From Salminus brasiliensis (lineage: Eukaryota; Chordata; Actinopteri; Characiformes; Bryconidae): a DNA stretch of 64,000 bases. The notes under the pieces were generated by a model. That model made no database searches and was not told where the DNA came from. It saw only the letters and a program-made list of their open reading frames with translations. The stretch covers positions 21,627,925-21,691,924 of the forward strand of contig NC_132878.1 of NCBI RefSeq assembly GCF_030463535.1. Reading direction: 5' to 3'. Below, piece by piece: positions 49,681 to 62,200 of the stretch. Every line of letters starts with the position of its first letter. Positions within the stretch are counted from its first letter, which is position 1. A program made the position numbers and the translations under genes.

Positions 49681-52147
49681 TATTTGGCATTGTTGTTGTT
49701 GTTGTTGTTTTTTTGCAAAACAAAACAAAAATACAGTATATAAAAAACGCAAGCATCAAACCACATGTACTTAATTTACACACATAAGCAAAACTAGAAC
49801 ATTACTACAAAACCTCTTAAGGAACTGCACAGGTGAACATGTTTATGTACATCGATCCAGTCTGACCTATTGAGCCACATCTTGCTATCCTGTACAGGGA
49901 TGAGCAAAGAGAGGCGAGAGACTGGCTTACAGTAGTTTTTCTAGGGATTTCACTGATGTCTCACATTGCGGTGAATGGATGAAAATCACAGCTGGTCCCT
50001 TTCACTTTAACTTAAACAGAATGTGACAGCTGTAAAGTTAACTAAAAAAAATATTAGTAGCAAAATCTAGACCTGTTCTCAGTACAGATGCAATCCAAAC
50101 TTAAATAACCAACTTGATGAAAAATCAGATTAACATCATTTATCATGGATATCAGATACAGTCGATCAGCCAAGACCATGTTTAATATCTGACATAGGTC
50201 ATTATTTTAGATTAAGCCAATTATTAAGCTTAAATGTTAACATAAGGTAATGCAGTTTTACTCAATATTTTTACTTAACATATTTACATAGCTTTTAAGC
50301 AAATAGATCGTGCTGTATTCTTTTAGAGATTGGTGACAGTCTAAACCCAGCTTTTGTTAGCAATATTTGCCTAGCATCTCCCGTTCTAAACCAAAGAAGC
50401 ACATTTTAGATATTAAACATGTCTTAGCTGATTGACTGCATTTAGGTTCAGTGATAACTCATGTTTATATGATTTCTTGCCAGAATAGTGCTTAAAGAAA
50501 GTGCCCTACCATAATCAAACCAGGTCCAGAAAGCAAAAATAGATAGTGGTGGATTTTTACTTTCTGGACCTGCTTACTTTTATTGTAATTGTATTCTGAG
50601 TCAGCTGTTTTTCTGTCCCTTTTTAGGTACAGGACTGGTAGCTGGTGGTCGTGGTCTTCTTATGGTAGGGTTAAAACAATAACTTTACATTAAGAGCAAT
50701 GGCAGCACATTCCTAGATCATGTACACACCAGCAGTTTGAACTTGGTCACAATTCTTTCTGAAGAATGAATACAAACAAGAAAACATAAAAAAACCCTTT
50801 CTTACACACAGCAGTAAAGGAGGAGAACCCCAGCTCCCCCACGGCCAAAGGCCAACAGACCAGGGTATAATATGCTACTCTCTTTAAAGGACCAGCTTGA
50901 GCAAACATGCTAATGCTGCTAACAGGTAATGAATGAAAGCAAGTAGCCGCCAACTCTTCCGTCCACAGATGCATTCTTCTGTATCCCAACCAGCTGGCCA
51001 GTTAACTGCTATCTGTCATGTTTTCCTTCAGGCCCACTGTTAGCAATATTAGCCGTGTTGATTGAGCTATTCCTTTAAAACTCTTAAAACAAGTCATCAA
51101 CTTCCCTTAAAAGAGACAAAAACAAACCTCACCCTTTTCCCCCTCACCCAACACGTACGTACACATGAAAAAGAACAGAACAAGCATTACGAAGCTGCAG
51201 TAAAAGAACATTTACATGAAATGAACACACGCAGCGAGGCAGGAAAAAAAGAGGAAGTCGTGGATTCCCCTCAGCAGTGAACAGCTACGTTCTCCTCCGC
51301 TACAAATATTTACAAACAGTACAAGAGCTGAGCAGTAGTTTCTACAAAGGACTAAAAAAAACAACTCCTTGGGTTGGAGATGGAATCACATTTTTTTCTC
51401 TTTACACAAGTAAGCTCTGCGTTTATTGGTCTCCATGACCTGACTGGTCACTTATTGGCTACTGCTTACGAGATCTGATCTGACAACACAACATGATATA
51501 GCTTTGAAATGGTCAGCTTTGAGATCTGAGAATCTTTTGGCAGATGCAGTTAAGACGAAGTGCATTCTCTACAAGATGGGGAAAAAAATGATTGGGGAAC
51601 AAGTTTGAGGTTTCAACCAATCTCCTCATTTCTGGGAAAAGAGAAGTGTGGTCTGACTTACACTAGGGTGCAGTGAGTGCATGACAGTACAGAGAAATCC
51701 TGTCCATAGCTTATTGTGTCAATTTTTTATTTACTGTGAAAATTGTTAACGCAGACTAGTTTGTTTTAGCTGAGGGTGACAGAGTGGCTTATAGTTGGAG
51801 TTGGCAAAAAGTAAGAACGATTTCAGCATTAAATATTATATATAATATATACACGTTTTAAGGTTTATGAGGACCATATGTTGTAACATTAACAATGCTG
51901 CCTTCAGCTGATGAGAATGTGTTGGGGAAAAGAAAAAAAACATTTTTAAATGAGCTCACTTTTAGTCCAATATGCCTAATCAGGAATACTGCTGCTCATT
52001 AAAGGAAAAGTACAAAGACAGTCCTCTTTATCCAAAAAAGATGGCTGCTCCACCAGAGGTTCTCCATATCCTAGCTTCTGATTGTTGGGTCGGTGAGGCA
52101 CTGAATTGGCTTCAGTTGGCATCTTCAGTTCTTGGCTGCTTTCCATG
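49681..52147 (-). other. probable mcam 3' UTR
   Basis: No ORF of note follows the mcam stop. AATAAA signals on the minus strand occur at 51731-51726, 51427-51422, 50584-50579 and 49686-49681. The last is preceded by A/C-rich sequence typical of 3' ends and gives a UTR of about 2.5 kb. The actual site or sites used cannot be determined here. Confidence 0.5.
50360..50455. repeat. dispersed repeat, copy B
   Basis: Second copy of the 44080 repeat, about 80% alike by eye over 85 bp, inside the presumed mcam 3' UTR. Confidence 0.5.
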
Positions 52148-52168
52148 TTATTTGCGTAGGTCACTGTA
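52148..52168 (-). CDS. mcam: mcam last coding exon (YSDLRK-stop)
   Basis: Encodes Y-S-D-L-R-K then TAA (52150-52148), the counterpart of human KYIDLRH-stop, and supplies a YxxL sorting-type motif. Phase 0 from the previous exon requires the acceptor at ...GTGAAG/TAC (AG at 52170-52169). An earlier AG five bases upstream would give an immediate stop after TDQ. Sequence before the acceptor reads in frame as E-V-K, tantalisingly like human E-K, so the precise junction is uncertain. Confidence 0.7.
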   Translation of the reverse strand, partial: YSDLRK

Positions 52169-55100
52169 CTTCACTTCAGGTACGGATATGAAAACAAGAG
52201 AAACACAGTTAGATCGCTTTACCACTTTTTACAACATGAACAGCTTCAAGCCCATGTCTGCACACTCATGGAATGAAGAGAACATGTGAAATGTATGTAG
52301 GTACAGACCAAATAAAAACTAAATCTGCTACATAAAATAGAACAAATCCAAACCAGAGCCCAATGTGTTGCAGAAACCCAATGTTTGACTGGCCACCGTT
52401 GAGCAGACCTCTACTTTCATGTTTGTTAATTCCTTTCATTGGCCTTTTTTAAGTATCTGCCTTCTTACTGGATCTACAACATACGACTGTACAAATGTAC
52501 AGAACTGTACAAAATGTTTCAGCCACCCGTTTTCCCAATTATCACTGGTCAGTTGCTGACCAAGTATTATTTGTGTATAGCAGTGTTGCTGGAGTTTTCA
52601 CAGAAGTCACTGTCACTTCAAGCCTCAGAGCAGTGCATCACCAAAGGGTCAGCAACCGACCACTGATGAAGAGAGGATGAGTACTACAAATTCTGCATTA
52701 AAAGACTGGGCTACAGTCTCTTACTGTAAGCCAGAGAGCTCATGGTTAATAACACTAGAACTAGAACTAGAATAGAATTAAACTGAATCCACAGGCCGCC
52801 GTTTCCTCAGCTTCCATAGTTACCTGGTCAGTAGGTGGTTTCTTATCGCCATTGACACCTTTTAGTAGTACCGACTCCTCTGTCTTATCCGCCTTCATCT
52901 CCACGACAATGTCATCCTTGTTGGTTTTCTCCTTGTTGCTAAAGGGATTAATGCTGTAGATATTAACATACTACACTCTAATATGCTGCAGCATTTGGTG
53001 CAAAAATTCTCTAATTAAAAGCACTATTTGGATGGGATTCGTTTTTACGTGCTGGTAGCCATGACAGTACACTATTGCAGCTTCTACTGTCAATTAAATA
53101 GACACATTATGGTGATGTTTTTTTTTTAAACACTGATGCTCAGAAACTGTATCCCATCCAAACAGTACTATAAAAAGGCAAGCCTTTATAATACAAATAT
53201 AACCAAGCACTTACATCTCCTGTTTGCCAGAACGTCCACACGGTAACTTGCCCTTCTTGTACAGGAAGTAGAGAACGCTTCCCAAGATGGCCAGGAGAAG
53301 AATGCTGATGATAATGACCACGATGATCACCCCACTGTTATCTAGAGGAATAGTGTTAAGACAGATTGTGCATTAGCACTAAGGTGAATGCAGCTTCTTC
53401 CACAAATATGTTTGACTGGTGTAGTACCAACTATATTACTGTGTCTTGCCTTTAGAGTTTCAGCATTCAGTCAGTGTTACACTATATGTCCAAATATTTA
53501 AATATAATCTAAAAATATCAAATATTTGTGGATACCTCTTTTAATGAATGCATTCATTGCTGACACAGCTGTGCACATGCACACACAAACACTGTCTGAC
53601 TCAAATACAGTATTGCCAATAGAACAGGACTCTCTGGAGCAGATAAACATCAACCTATTGGCTATATGAGGGGTATAAAGCCCCTCAGAGTTGTCAGAGC
53701 TGTGGAGCAGTGGAACTGTGTTCTCTGGAATGATGCTGCTCCATCCAATACATTTGGGACGAGTTGGGGAGTTGGGGATGAGGTGGGGTGGTGATAATCC
53801 AACATCCTGACCTCACAACATCACAACAAAAGCAGGATAACCTCTTCTTTAATACCACTGATTTCAGAAGAAACGATGAATAAGCAGGTGTCCCAATACT
53901 TTGGTCCATACAGTGTATAATAGAAGTGTATCAGGCTTTACCACACAGACTGGCCTATTTCACTTTCCCTATGTCAACGGATGGAAAATCAGAACATGTG
54001 GCACCAAAAAGGACAACGTTTCCACCATTTAGGTCTTAAATCAGGTAAAAAAAAAAAATGGCAGATTTTGGAAAGCATACTTTCTGTTTCTGTCCTTTAA
54101 CAGTTGGAGAGATTGTGCAGATATTGTTGAAGGAGTGAAATGCTATCTTGCGTAATGGAAGAGCTAATGCACAAGAGCAATGAAAGGCAAACGGCTATGG
54201 AATTTTACCCCTCCTGTGAGACAAATTAAAATAAAGGATTGCCATTTGCAGGCACTAGGAACAAATGCCATGTATAAACACGGAGTTAGACGACAAACAA
54301 TCGTCTGGGAATGAGTTTTACGAGCTGAGTCCTCTCAATGAAACAACACGCCGCTACCGCAAATGCTTACCACAATAACTCTGATGCCCTGCTACGCTGG
54401 CAAGGCACACTTCAAAACATTTTTTTGCTAATTTTCGGAGAAAGCTAATTATACATTCATCTTGGAGGGGGAAGGAGAAAAAAAAACATTTGGTGGTGGA
54501 TGTGTTTTCCCAAGCAAAGTCTGCCTTGATTTCAGCTCTTTTTTTGTATGATTTTTTTTTCTCTTCACACAGAATTTTAAATATGCCCAGGGGCTGCAGA
54601 GGGGAGTCAATCTAACTTCTGCAGTGCCTCCAACATAAAAAAAAAATAATCATGAATTATTCATGATTTTTTCAAACGTCAGCTGATCATTCATTGTATG
54701 GCACGGATGGATATCGGCAGAGATCTTTACCTGCAGTGTTTTGTGCCGCCGGGGTCACGATTGGAACTGTGGAGAGACACAAAGAGAATGTACTTTAGAC
54801 TCAGCAGACTAGTCAACATCTGCATGTATAACATTATCCTCACTGACCCCCTTAAACTCAAACTACCCATACTGTGCAATTTGCTCAATGTTACTGCTGA
54901 GTGCCACTAGTATACAGAAAACCTGAATGAGCTCATTGCTACATTTAATACATTGTGAAAACTCAGCGAGTTCTTTCTCATAGTTCAGCTGATGTGTGGT
55001 TTATGGAAGACCTCCAGTCAGTGAGTGAGCTATAGCTGGAGCTGGTAAATGGTCTAACAACATCATTCAAAATTTGAAAGGCCCTTGGAAATACTATCAA

Positions 55101-58100
55101 CACTTGACAATGGTTTTGAAAACTAAACATTACATTTAACAAATACTAACATACACTTTTAATGATCAGTCAGGTAAAAGATTGGACAACCCTGTTCAAG
55201 CTACAAACTTTGTTAATTGTGAAAGTGAAAATAATACACAAATCCTCTATAGGCAGGGTTCCATGATGTCCATGATGCATAGTCAGGAGAGAAGCAATTT
55301 CTACAAACTTTGACATGGGCCAAAAGAGATTTCACACATGCTATGAGAGATGCCACATTACTACACATAAATCACATAAATCACAAAAATCAACTCAATT
55401 TCAAGTACTGTAATGACTACATCATTACACATCACATTTGTGTAAATTTGAAATAGCTGGATTGTATTCATAAAATAAATCCATGGAATTCTTTTTTCAC
55501 ACTGGAAAGAGACCCTGGCTGCAGAAAATAAGGCAGTTTACTGCACATTTTAAAGTACTAAAACAAATCATCTAAAATGTGCATAACCATTCTACACATC
55601 ACGTTATGTTAAATTTTTCACCAACATGTAAACAGTAAATATGCATTAAATTGTGCAGACGTGTGTTTACTTAATTTTGCACATCAACATGTGACCAGAG
55701 GTGCCCAAATGTTTGCCAACAACTTTACATTAAAATTCTGTTGTCCTCAGATGATGTTTCAGTTGCATTTAAATAATGATGGTGTTGTAACTGTCACAAA
55801 CAGTTGTCACTGGGGATGTCATGACTAACAATACTTTGGTGCCATGTCAAAACCAAAATTCTGAAAACATGACGCTATTTGTTTCATACGGTACTTTTTA
55901 AAGTTCTGCAGCTCTCATTTCTATGCGAGACTGCGATTTCTCCAGAACTGACAAGGGTAGCATAATACGTAAAGATGTCTAATAGATTGAGTAAGTTTCA
56001 TAACACTGTTATGTATAACATACATTGAACAAAAAGTTCAGATATATTTATTTATGAATTTTTGTCATGGTATTGAAATTTGTATTGAGAATCGTAGAAT
56101 TGTAGTGGTACTGGTACAGACTACAAAATTTCTGGTATCGTGACATCTTTATTTGACATAGTTATCAACAGACATGACAAAAGAATGTCATAATTTTAAC
56201 AGAATTGGTTTGTGCTTGTAGCCCATTGAAACAAGTGAAACCATTGTGACAATAGTTCTGACTAAATGTCTTGTGTGTTTACTGTTAATGTGTTTCTGCA
56301 TAATATAGAATGTAAATGTAATGTAATTAGCTATGTAATTAATGATGTAACTGTACAGCATTAAAAAGTCCATCAGAAAAAAAGGTTAAATAAAATAGCT
56401 GGGGATGTCTGGAATCTGAGAAACCTACTGCTTCTAATGGTGTAAATCTTGGTCTCTGCCCCTAGTTTGTTTGTTGCATTGCAGACAGCCACAGCATCAG
56501 TGTCTCTAGTGATTTTCAGAGTCACAATGCTTTGAACAAAGTCCTCTGTCTCTTTTCTTACAACTTCACGCCAGCCCTGAAAAGATAAACACACAAACAC
56601 ACCGCCAAGGTCAACATACAGGCATCTGGAGCTAAGATTAGTATGTAACCACTCCAGGATTATTATGCAGGTAGAGTCAGTATTCAGTACCAATGTGAGA
56701 CTAATATGTAAGGTATGCAGCCATTAGAATGAAAAATGAAGTGAGGACCTTCTGGCACATCCTTAAAGTTTAAATGGTTACAGGGTCTCAAAGGTGTTGT
56801 GTGATTCTTACACTGATGCTGGGGCCGCTCCAAGTAACGATGGGTCTTGGGTAACCTCTCACATCGCATGTTAGATTCACCCACTTTCCCACCTTCTCTA
56901 TTACATCCACCTCCCTCTTTACATCTCTCAACTGTGGAGCACCTGCAGGATGTCACATTTCAGCACAAATAAACACAAGTAGCAAGATGCAAGAAGGTTT
57001 ACTTACTAAGTAGGTGATCATTTCTTTAACCTTGGGGGTCACAATTACCAACAGCGCAAAAAATCAAGTGTGTTCAAAAGTACACATCAATGATTTCTTG
57101 CTCAGTGGAATAATCTGAGAAAAGGCACACAGTGCCATGGAAAAGTGTTTGTCCCTGTGTGAGTTCTTGATTTTGTATACATTTCAAACACTGAAAGACA
57201 TTACATCTTACATCAAACACTTAGTAATGCATAAACAGTTCCCTGAGGGAACATAACATTTTTTATATTTAATAAGAAAGATATTCAACACACCAGTCCC
57301 CCAGTTTGAAAAATGAAACACTTTTTTGCCCACTTCTCCTTGCAGATACCCCATGGTAATGTCCCTTCTTAATAAAAAAATTAGCAAAGGATCCTAATGT
57401 GTGGCCATGACTTAGTAAGGTATGAAAACGAGAAAGTAAAGTGGTGATAATTAAATTGTGGCCTTTAACAATTAAGTTGTGAGCATGACTCAGTAAGTTG
57501 TGAGAATGAGATAATTAAGCCACGGCCACCACTGGATAAGTTAATAAAGTCATTAGAAGGGGAGAGATACACAAAAGTAAAAATACAGTTTTTACACAGT
57601 AGAGATACAGTAAAAAAAATAAAGCACTAAACCAGGTTTTCTTATTATTTCATTTGAACAGACAGTTGTGTAAGGTTCAGTTTGTTCCATCTAGTGCTAT
57701 ACAGTCATAGCATATGTTATATGTTTAATTAACTACTGAGGTAGTTAATTAAACAGCTTGTAGGTAATACAGCAGTAAAGTGTAATTGTTGGCATGTTCA
57801 GTGTGTTTCCACACACACACATACAAAAGCACTAACACGTCGTCCTTGTCCAATCCACCATGATTTTACGAGTATAAATAAGTTCTTAAAAGTCAGAATA
57901 GTCAAAACCGCGGGAAGAGAAGACTACAGTTACCACATCAATACTCCTAAACCAACTACAGTTCCCACAATACCATGCAAATCCAACAACTTACAGCTTA
58001 AGGTTTCCAGGTGCCAATGCGTGCTTGTGAAATTACCATATTACCCTAATAGTGCATATCGTGTATCCTCTGTGTACTGAACCATGACTCTGTGATGGAA

Positions 58101-59231
58101 AGTCACACCTAACACGCCATACTTTTGTTAAAGGTGGGCTGTATCGTCTGCCGGCTGGTGCTTAGTGCTTACCCTGCACAATGATGTGGACTGATCCACT
58201 GGTACGCAGACCCGGTAGAGTGGGAACGGTCACCTCGCAGTTGTAGTGTCCAGCTGTGTCAAACGTTGCATCTTGCAGATGCAGCACGTTACCATTTTTA
58301 ATCTCTACACCATTCTGAAAATACAAACACATGTACCGTACATAATCACACACCTAAATGTAAAAAATATATTTAAATGATATGCTTTAATGCGATCTTA
58401 GTTCACAGGTTTCAAAAAAATTGTAGGAAGGTAAAATGAATAAAGCTGAAGATATGCCCAGAAAGATGAACATAGCTTCACTCTGACTTTGTAGAATGAA
58501 GTTATAATAAAAGGAATAGAATACATTGCTCAAGGCAGATAGCCTGACAAGAAAGCACTATAAATATGTAATTAGAATATGTAATTGATCCTGTAATAAC
58601 CACTCAATGTTCCTAAAAACATTTAAATATAAAATATATAAAGAATCAGTGTTGGTAATTTATACTTTAGTCCACATTATGATTATGTTCATGCTTATTA
58701 TTATTGCTTAAATGATCACTGATTCTTAATGTTTAAACATTATTTCAATATATTCCAAAATCAAACGAAAAAAAACCAACTATATTTTCAAATTTTTTAT
58801 CAGTTCAATTGTCAAAGTAGGTGACTGAATATTGAGGCAGAGTGACTGTACCTTAAGCCACACAGTGCTTGTCTCCAGAGAGGACAGGGCATTACAAGTG
58901 GCTGTCAGGTTCTCCCCTTTCAGCATAACTTCAGAATCTTTAGGCACCACCACAGCTGGGTCAAGATCTGCACACACACACAGACACGCATACAGACACA
59001 CACAAACATATGCTAAGTACTTTCTCTCCAACATTGGTTATAGCTGTCTGCCAACTGGTTTAAGCAGCTGTGTTTATTTGTGCAAGCATGTTTAGGCCAA
59101 ATCCTTCCCCACATTCATAGTGACATTTGTTTATACCGATTAGAACTAGTAATTATCTAGTTAATATCTAGTTAATATCACGTATCATCACTTATTGTGA
59201 TGTATCAAGTCATAATTCAATTTTACCTGAC

Positions 59232-59293
<62 letters not shown>

Positions 59294-62200
59294 TTATATA
59301 TGTGTAAATAATCTCTGTTGCCGTATACTGTTCCTCATTCTAAAAGCAGTTCAAGGTGGAACACTCCTCATAACTAATGTATGATGAAGCAATGGGGTAA
59401 ATGTAAATGCTGGTCGAATAAGTGGATTAATCTACATTCACTGGTGTTGTGTGACAATGAATTTAAAAGAGGCTGACTTTTAAAGCTTCATGTTGTGAAT
59501 GGTACCTTTTTAAACAATGTTTGCATGCTACCCCAAGCTTTTTAATTTTTAAACATGAAGAAAATTAGTTACCCTTTGGTATTAGATGTTAAAAAATACT
59601 TAATACCCCAAAATGTTAGCAGGCAATAAGGAATTAAATCTAGCAGCAGGCAGTTCCTAAGTGATTAGACCGCCCATAGTCAACAAAACCAGTCTACAGG
59701 TGTTCTCCAGCCATCTCACTTCCTTAACAAAGAACAGAACCCAATTAGCAGAATCAGGTGTTAGCGCTGATGTCTGACTGGAACTGAACTTCGAATAAAG
59801 TACAGTTTCCCCAGGATGTCTGCATGTTAGTGTGAGTGTGGAGCTGCAGCTACTCACAGTGCACGGTAAGCTGCAGATTCCCCATCACGTCCTTGTCTCC
59901 AGACACAGAGTCCAGATCCAGTGAATGGCAGTGGTACATGCCACTATCCCTCCGGGTAACATCCTTCAGAACCAGTAGGTTATTGTAAGCTTCCAGCTCC
60001 GTATGCTATAGAAGAGAAAGAGGACAGAGAACAGATATTGTATAGATAGTCAGGTGCTTACTTTGCATTTTAAGTTTAGGCCAACTTGAGAGGCTGGCCT
60101 ACGCCTAGTTTACTGAGTGTCTTACTTGATTTTACAGCTTATAATTTGTAATGTGCTGCAGTTTCATTAATTTTACTTTATGTATACTGTAATGATTCAG
60201 ATTTTCTAGTATTTTATCTCATCCTTTTGTGCAAAGCAATTTGAAAATGTTACCAAAATTATAATTATGTAAATGAAGATTAACATTTATATTAACATTT
60301 ATAACAAATGCCACAAGATCTTCACCAATATTCTTACACTGTCCTTTTTTAATGATATTGCAAACTATAAAAAAATTATAAAGTCTCCAAAATATTTTAC
60401 AAGCAGTGTAGAAACATACTTATCGTCACTGTCCTGCAAAAACAGTGTAACTGTACAGAAGAAGGAAAGAACTTCACTTTCAATGAAAGTCAATGTAAAA
60501 AGATTGTGTTGCAGGTCATTTTGGAGCATTTTTATTGGTCTATTCCTCATGAAATCTGGCATGAAATGTAAAGAACAACTGCCAGATTCACATTATTCTG
60601 TAATTTACTGACAAATTTAATCACTGTTGCTGGCTCCATGCTGCACATAAAGCATGTTCTCCATGTCAGCCTCTTCTCACCGCTACACAGCCCTCCCCGC
60701 TAGAAAATGAGGGAATGAAGAACGTAAAAAAAGACAAAAAAATGGGGGGCCATTCTCACTTGTTCTCGTTTGAAAGTGATGGTAGGCGGGGGGTTGCCGT
60801 CACCGTGGCAACGGATCTGCACTGTGTCCCCCTCTTTGACCAGACCCACAGGCAATTCCTTCCACATCTTGATTTCGTTCGTGGGGTCTGTGGGGCACAC
60901 AAAAAAAGCCAGAGCCCATAAATGGCGGACCATTCAGATATGCGTTACCAGGGCAGTGTGGCTTCAACACTGCAGCCATTCGGTCAGCAGCAACAATGCC
61001 AGGAATTCCGGAGCCATGTCATAGCCGACACAGCTCTACTTTGATGCTGAATAAGTCACATTTTCAGGGAATGTTGGGAAAATTGAGAGTGTCTGGAATT
61101 TCCAAATGAAGGCATCTCAATAATTTAAATGATCCCAGTCTATATTTCCCAGCCTAAAATTCTACAGATATTTGTCGTATTTATTTCATTACTAATTCAT
61201 TAAGGTATTGGCCCTTTTACACTAAATTTATTATTTACACACTGGCAGGCCTGGGGAATATCAACCAACTCCATACTGCAGAGGATATACACTTTGGTAT
61301 ATGCTGTTGTGTTGAAATTACTTGCTGCATATCATATACTGTAGAATAAATGCTACTCCTCACATAACAGTACAGTTAATTATACTGTACAACTGGGCAA
61401 GGATGTAAATAGACTCTACTAACATCAGGGGCTGAGCTAATCAGACCAATCCCAAGACCCGCCTTATTCCTTGGCCTGTGGCATACAGGAGAAATTCATG
61501 TTGGTCATATCCTGCATGCTATTTTGGCCACAATGAGTACACCTGCGGTATGTATAAGGTATTTGGAACACAGCTGTTGTGAGTGAATGGCTAGACTTCT
61601 TTCTTGCTGTCTAGCAGGTAATAAAATGCACATTTAGTGTCTGAAGTATCAATTATATAAAGCTTTTACTGCTAAAAGTGAACAGAAGAACAGAACTGTG
61701 CATTGTTGTTATTCAGTGATGTAACTTTTTTTTGTAATAATTCTTATATCATCACCTAGAACTGCATAATAAAAATCATCTGCTACTAACTTCAAATACT
61801 GTAAGAATTCAGGGTAAGTCCCTCTTCTTGTTTTGACCATACACAGCTCTTGAACAAAGCTCTCATTTTTGTCCTTCACAGTGTTTAGCTTGGCCTTCAT
61901 TATGAAGTCTCAGGAAGGTGCGAACAGTGCAGGTGTAAATGGGGTGGTGGGGTGCTGCACAGACTCACAGTGCACACTGATGTTGACGGTTTTGGATTCA
62001 ACAGTTCGGACCGCCCAGGGTACGTAGTAGCTGACCTCGCAGGAGAAGTGTGCATCCTTGTCTTCCCTGGTCACCTTATACTGGAGCTCGCTCTGCACTG
62101 TGTACAGCCCAGTGGAGTCCTTGGATAACAGGGTTATCACGTTCACCTCTGAGATAAAGCATACACAAACAATTAGTTTACTTACAGATAGACACAGTGA

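Noticed and set aside
56420..56424. Alternative donor for the mcam Ig 5 exon (GTTTCT at 56424)
   Set aside because: It would leave phase 2, which does not fit the stalk exon starting in phase 1, and it departs from the GTRAG consensus.
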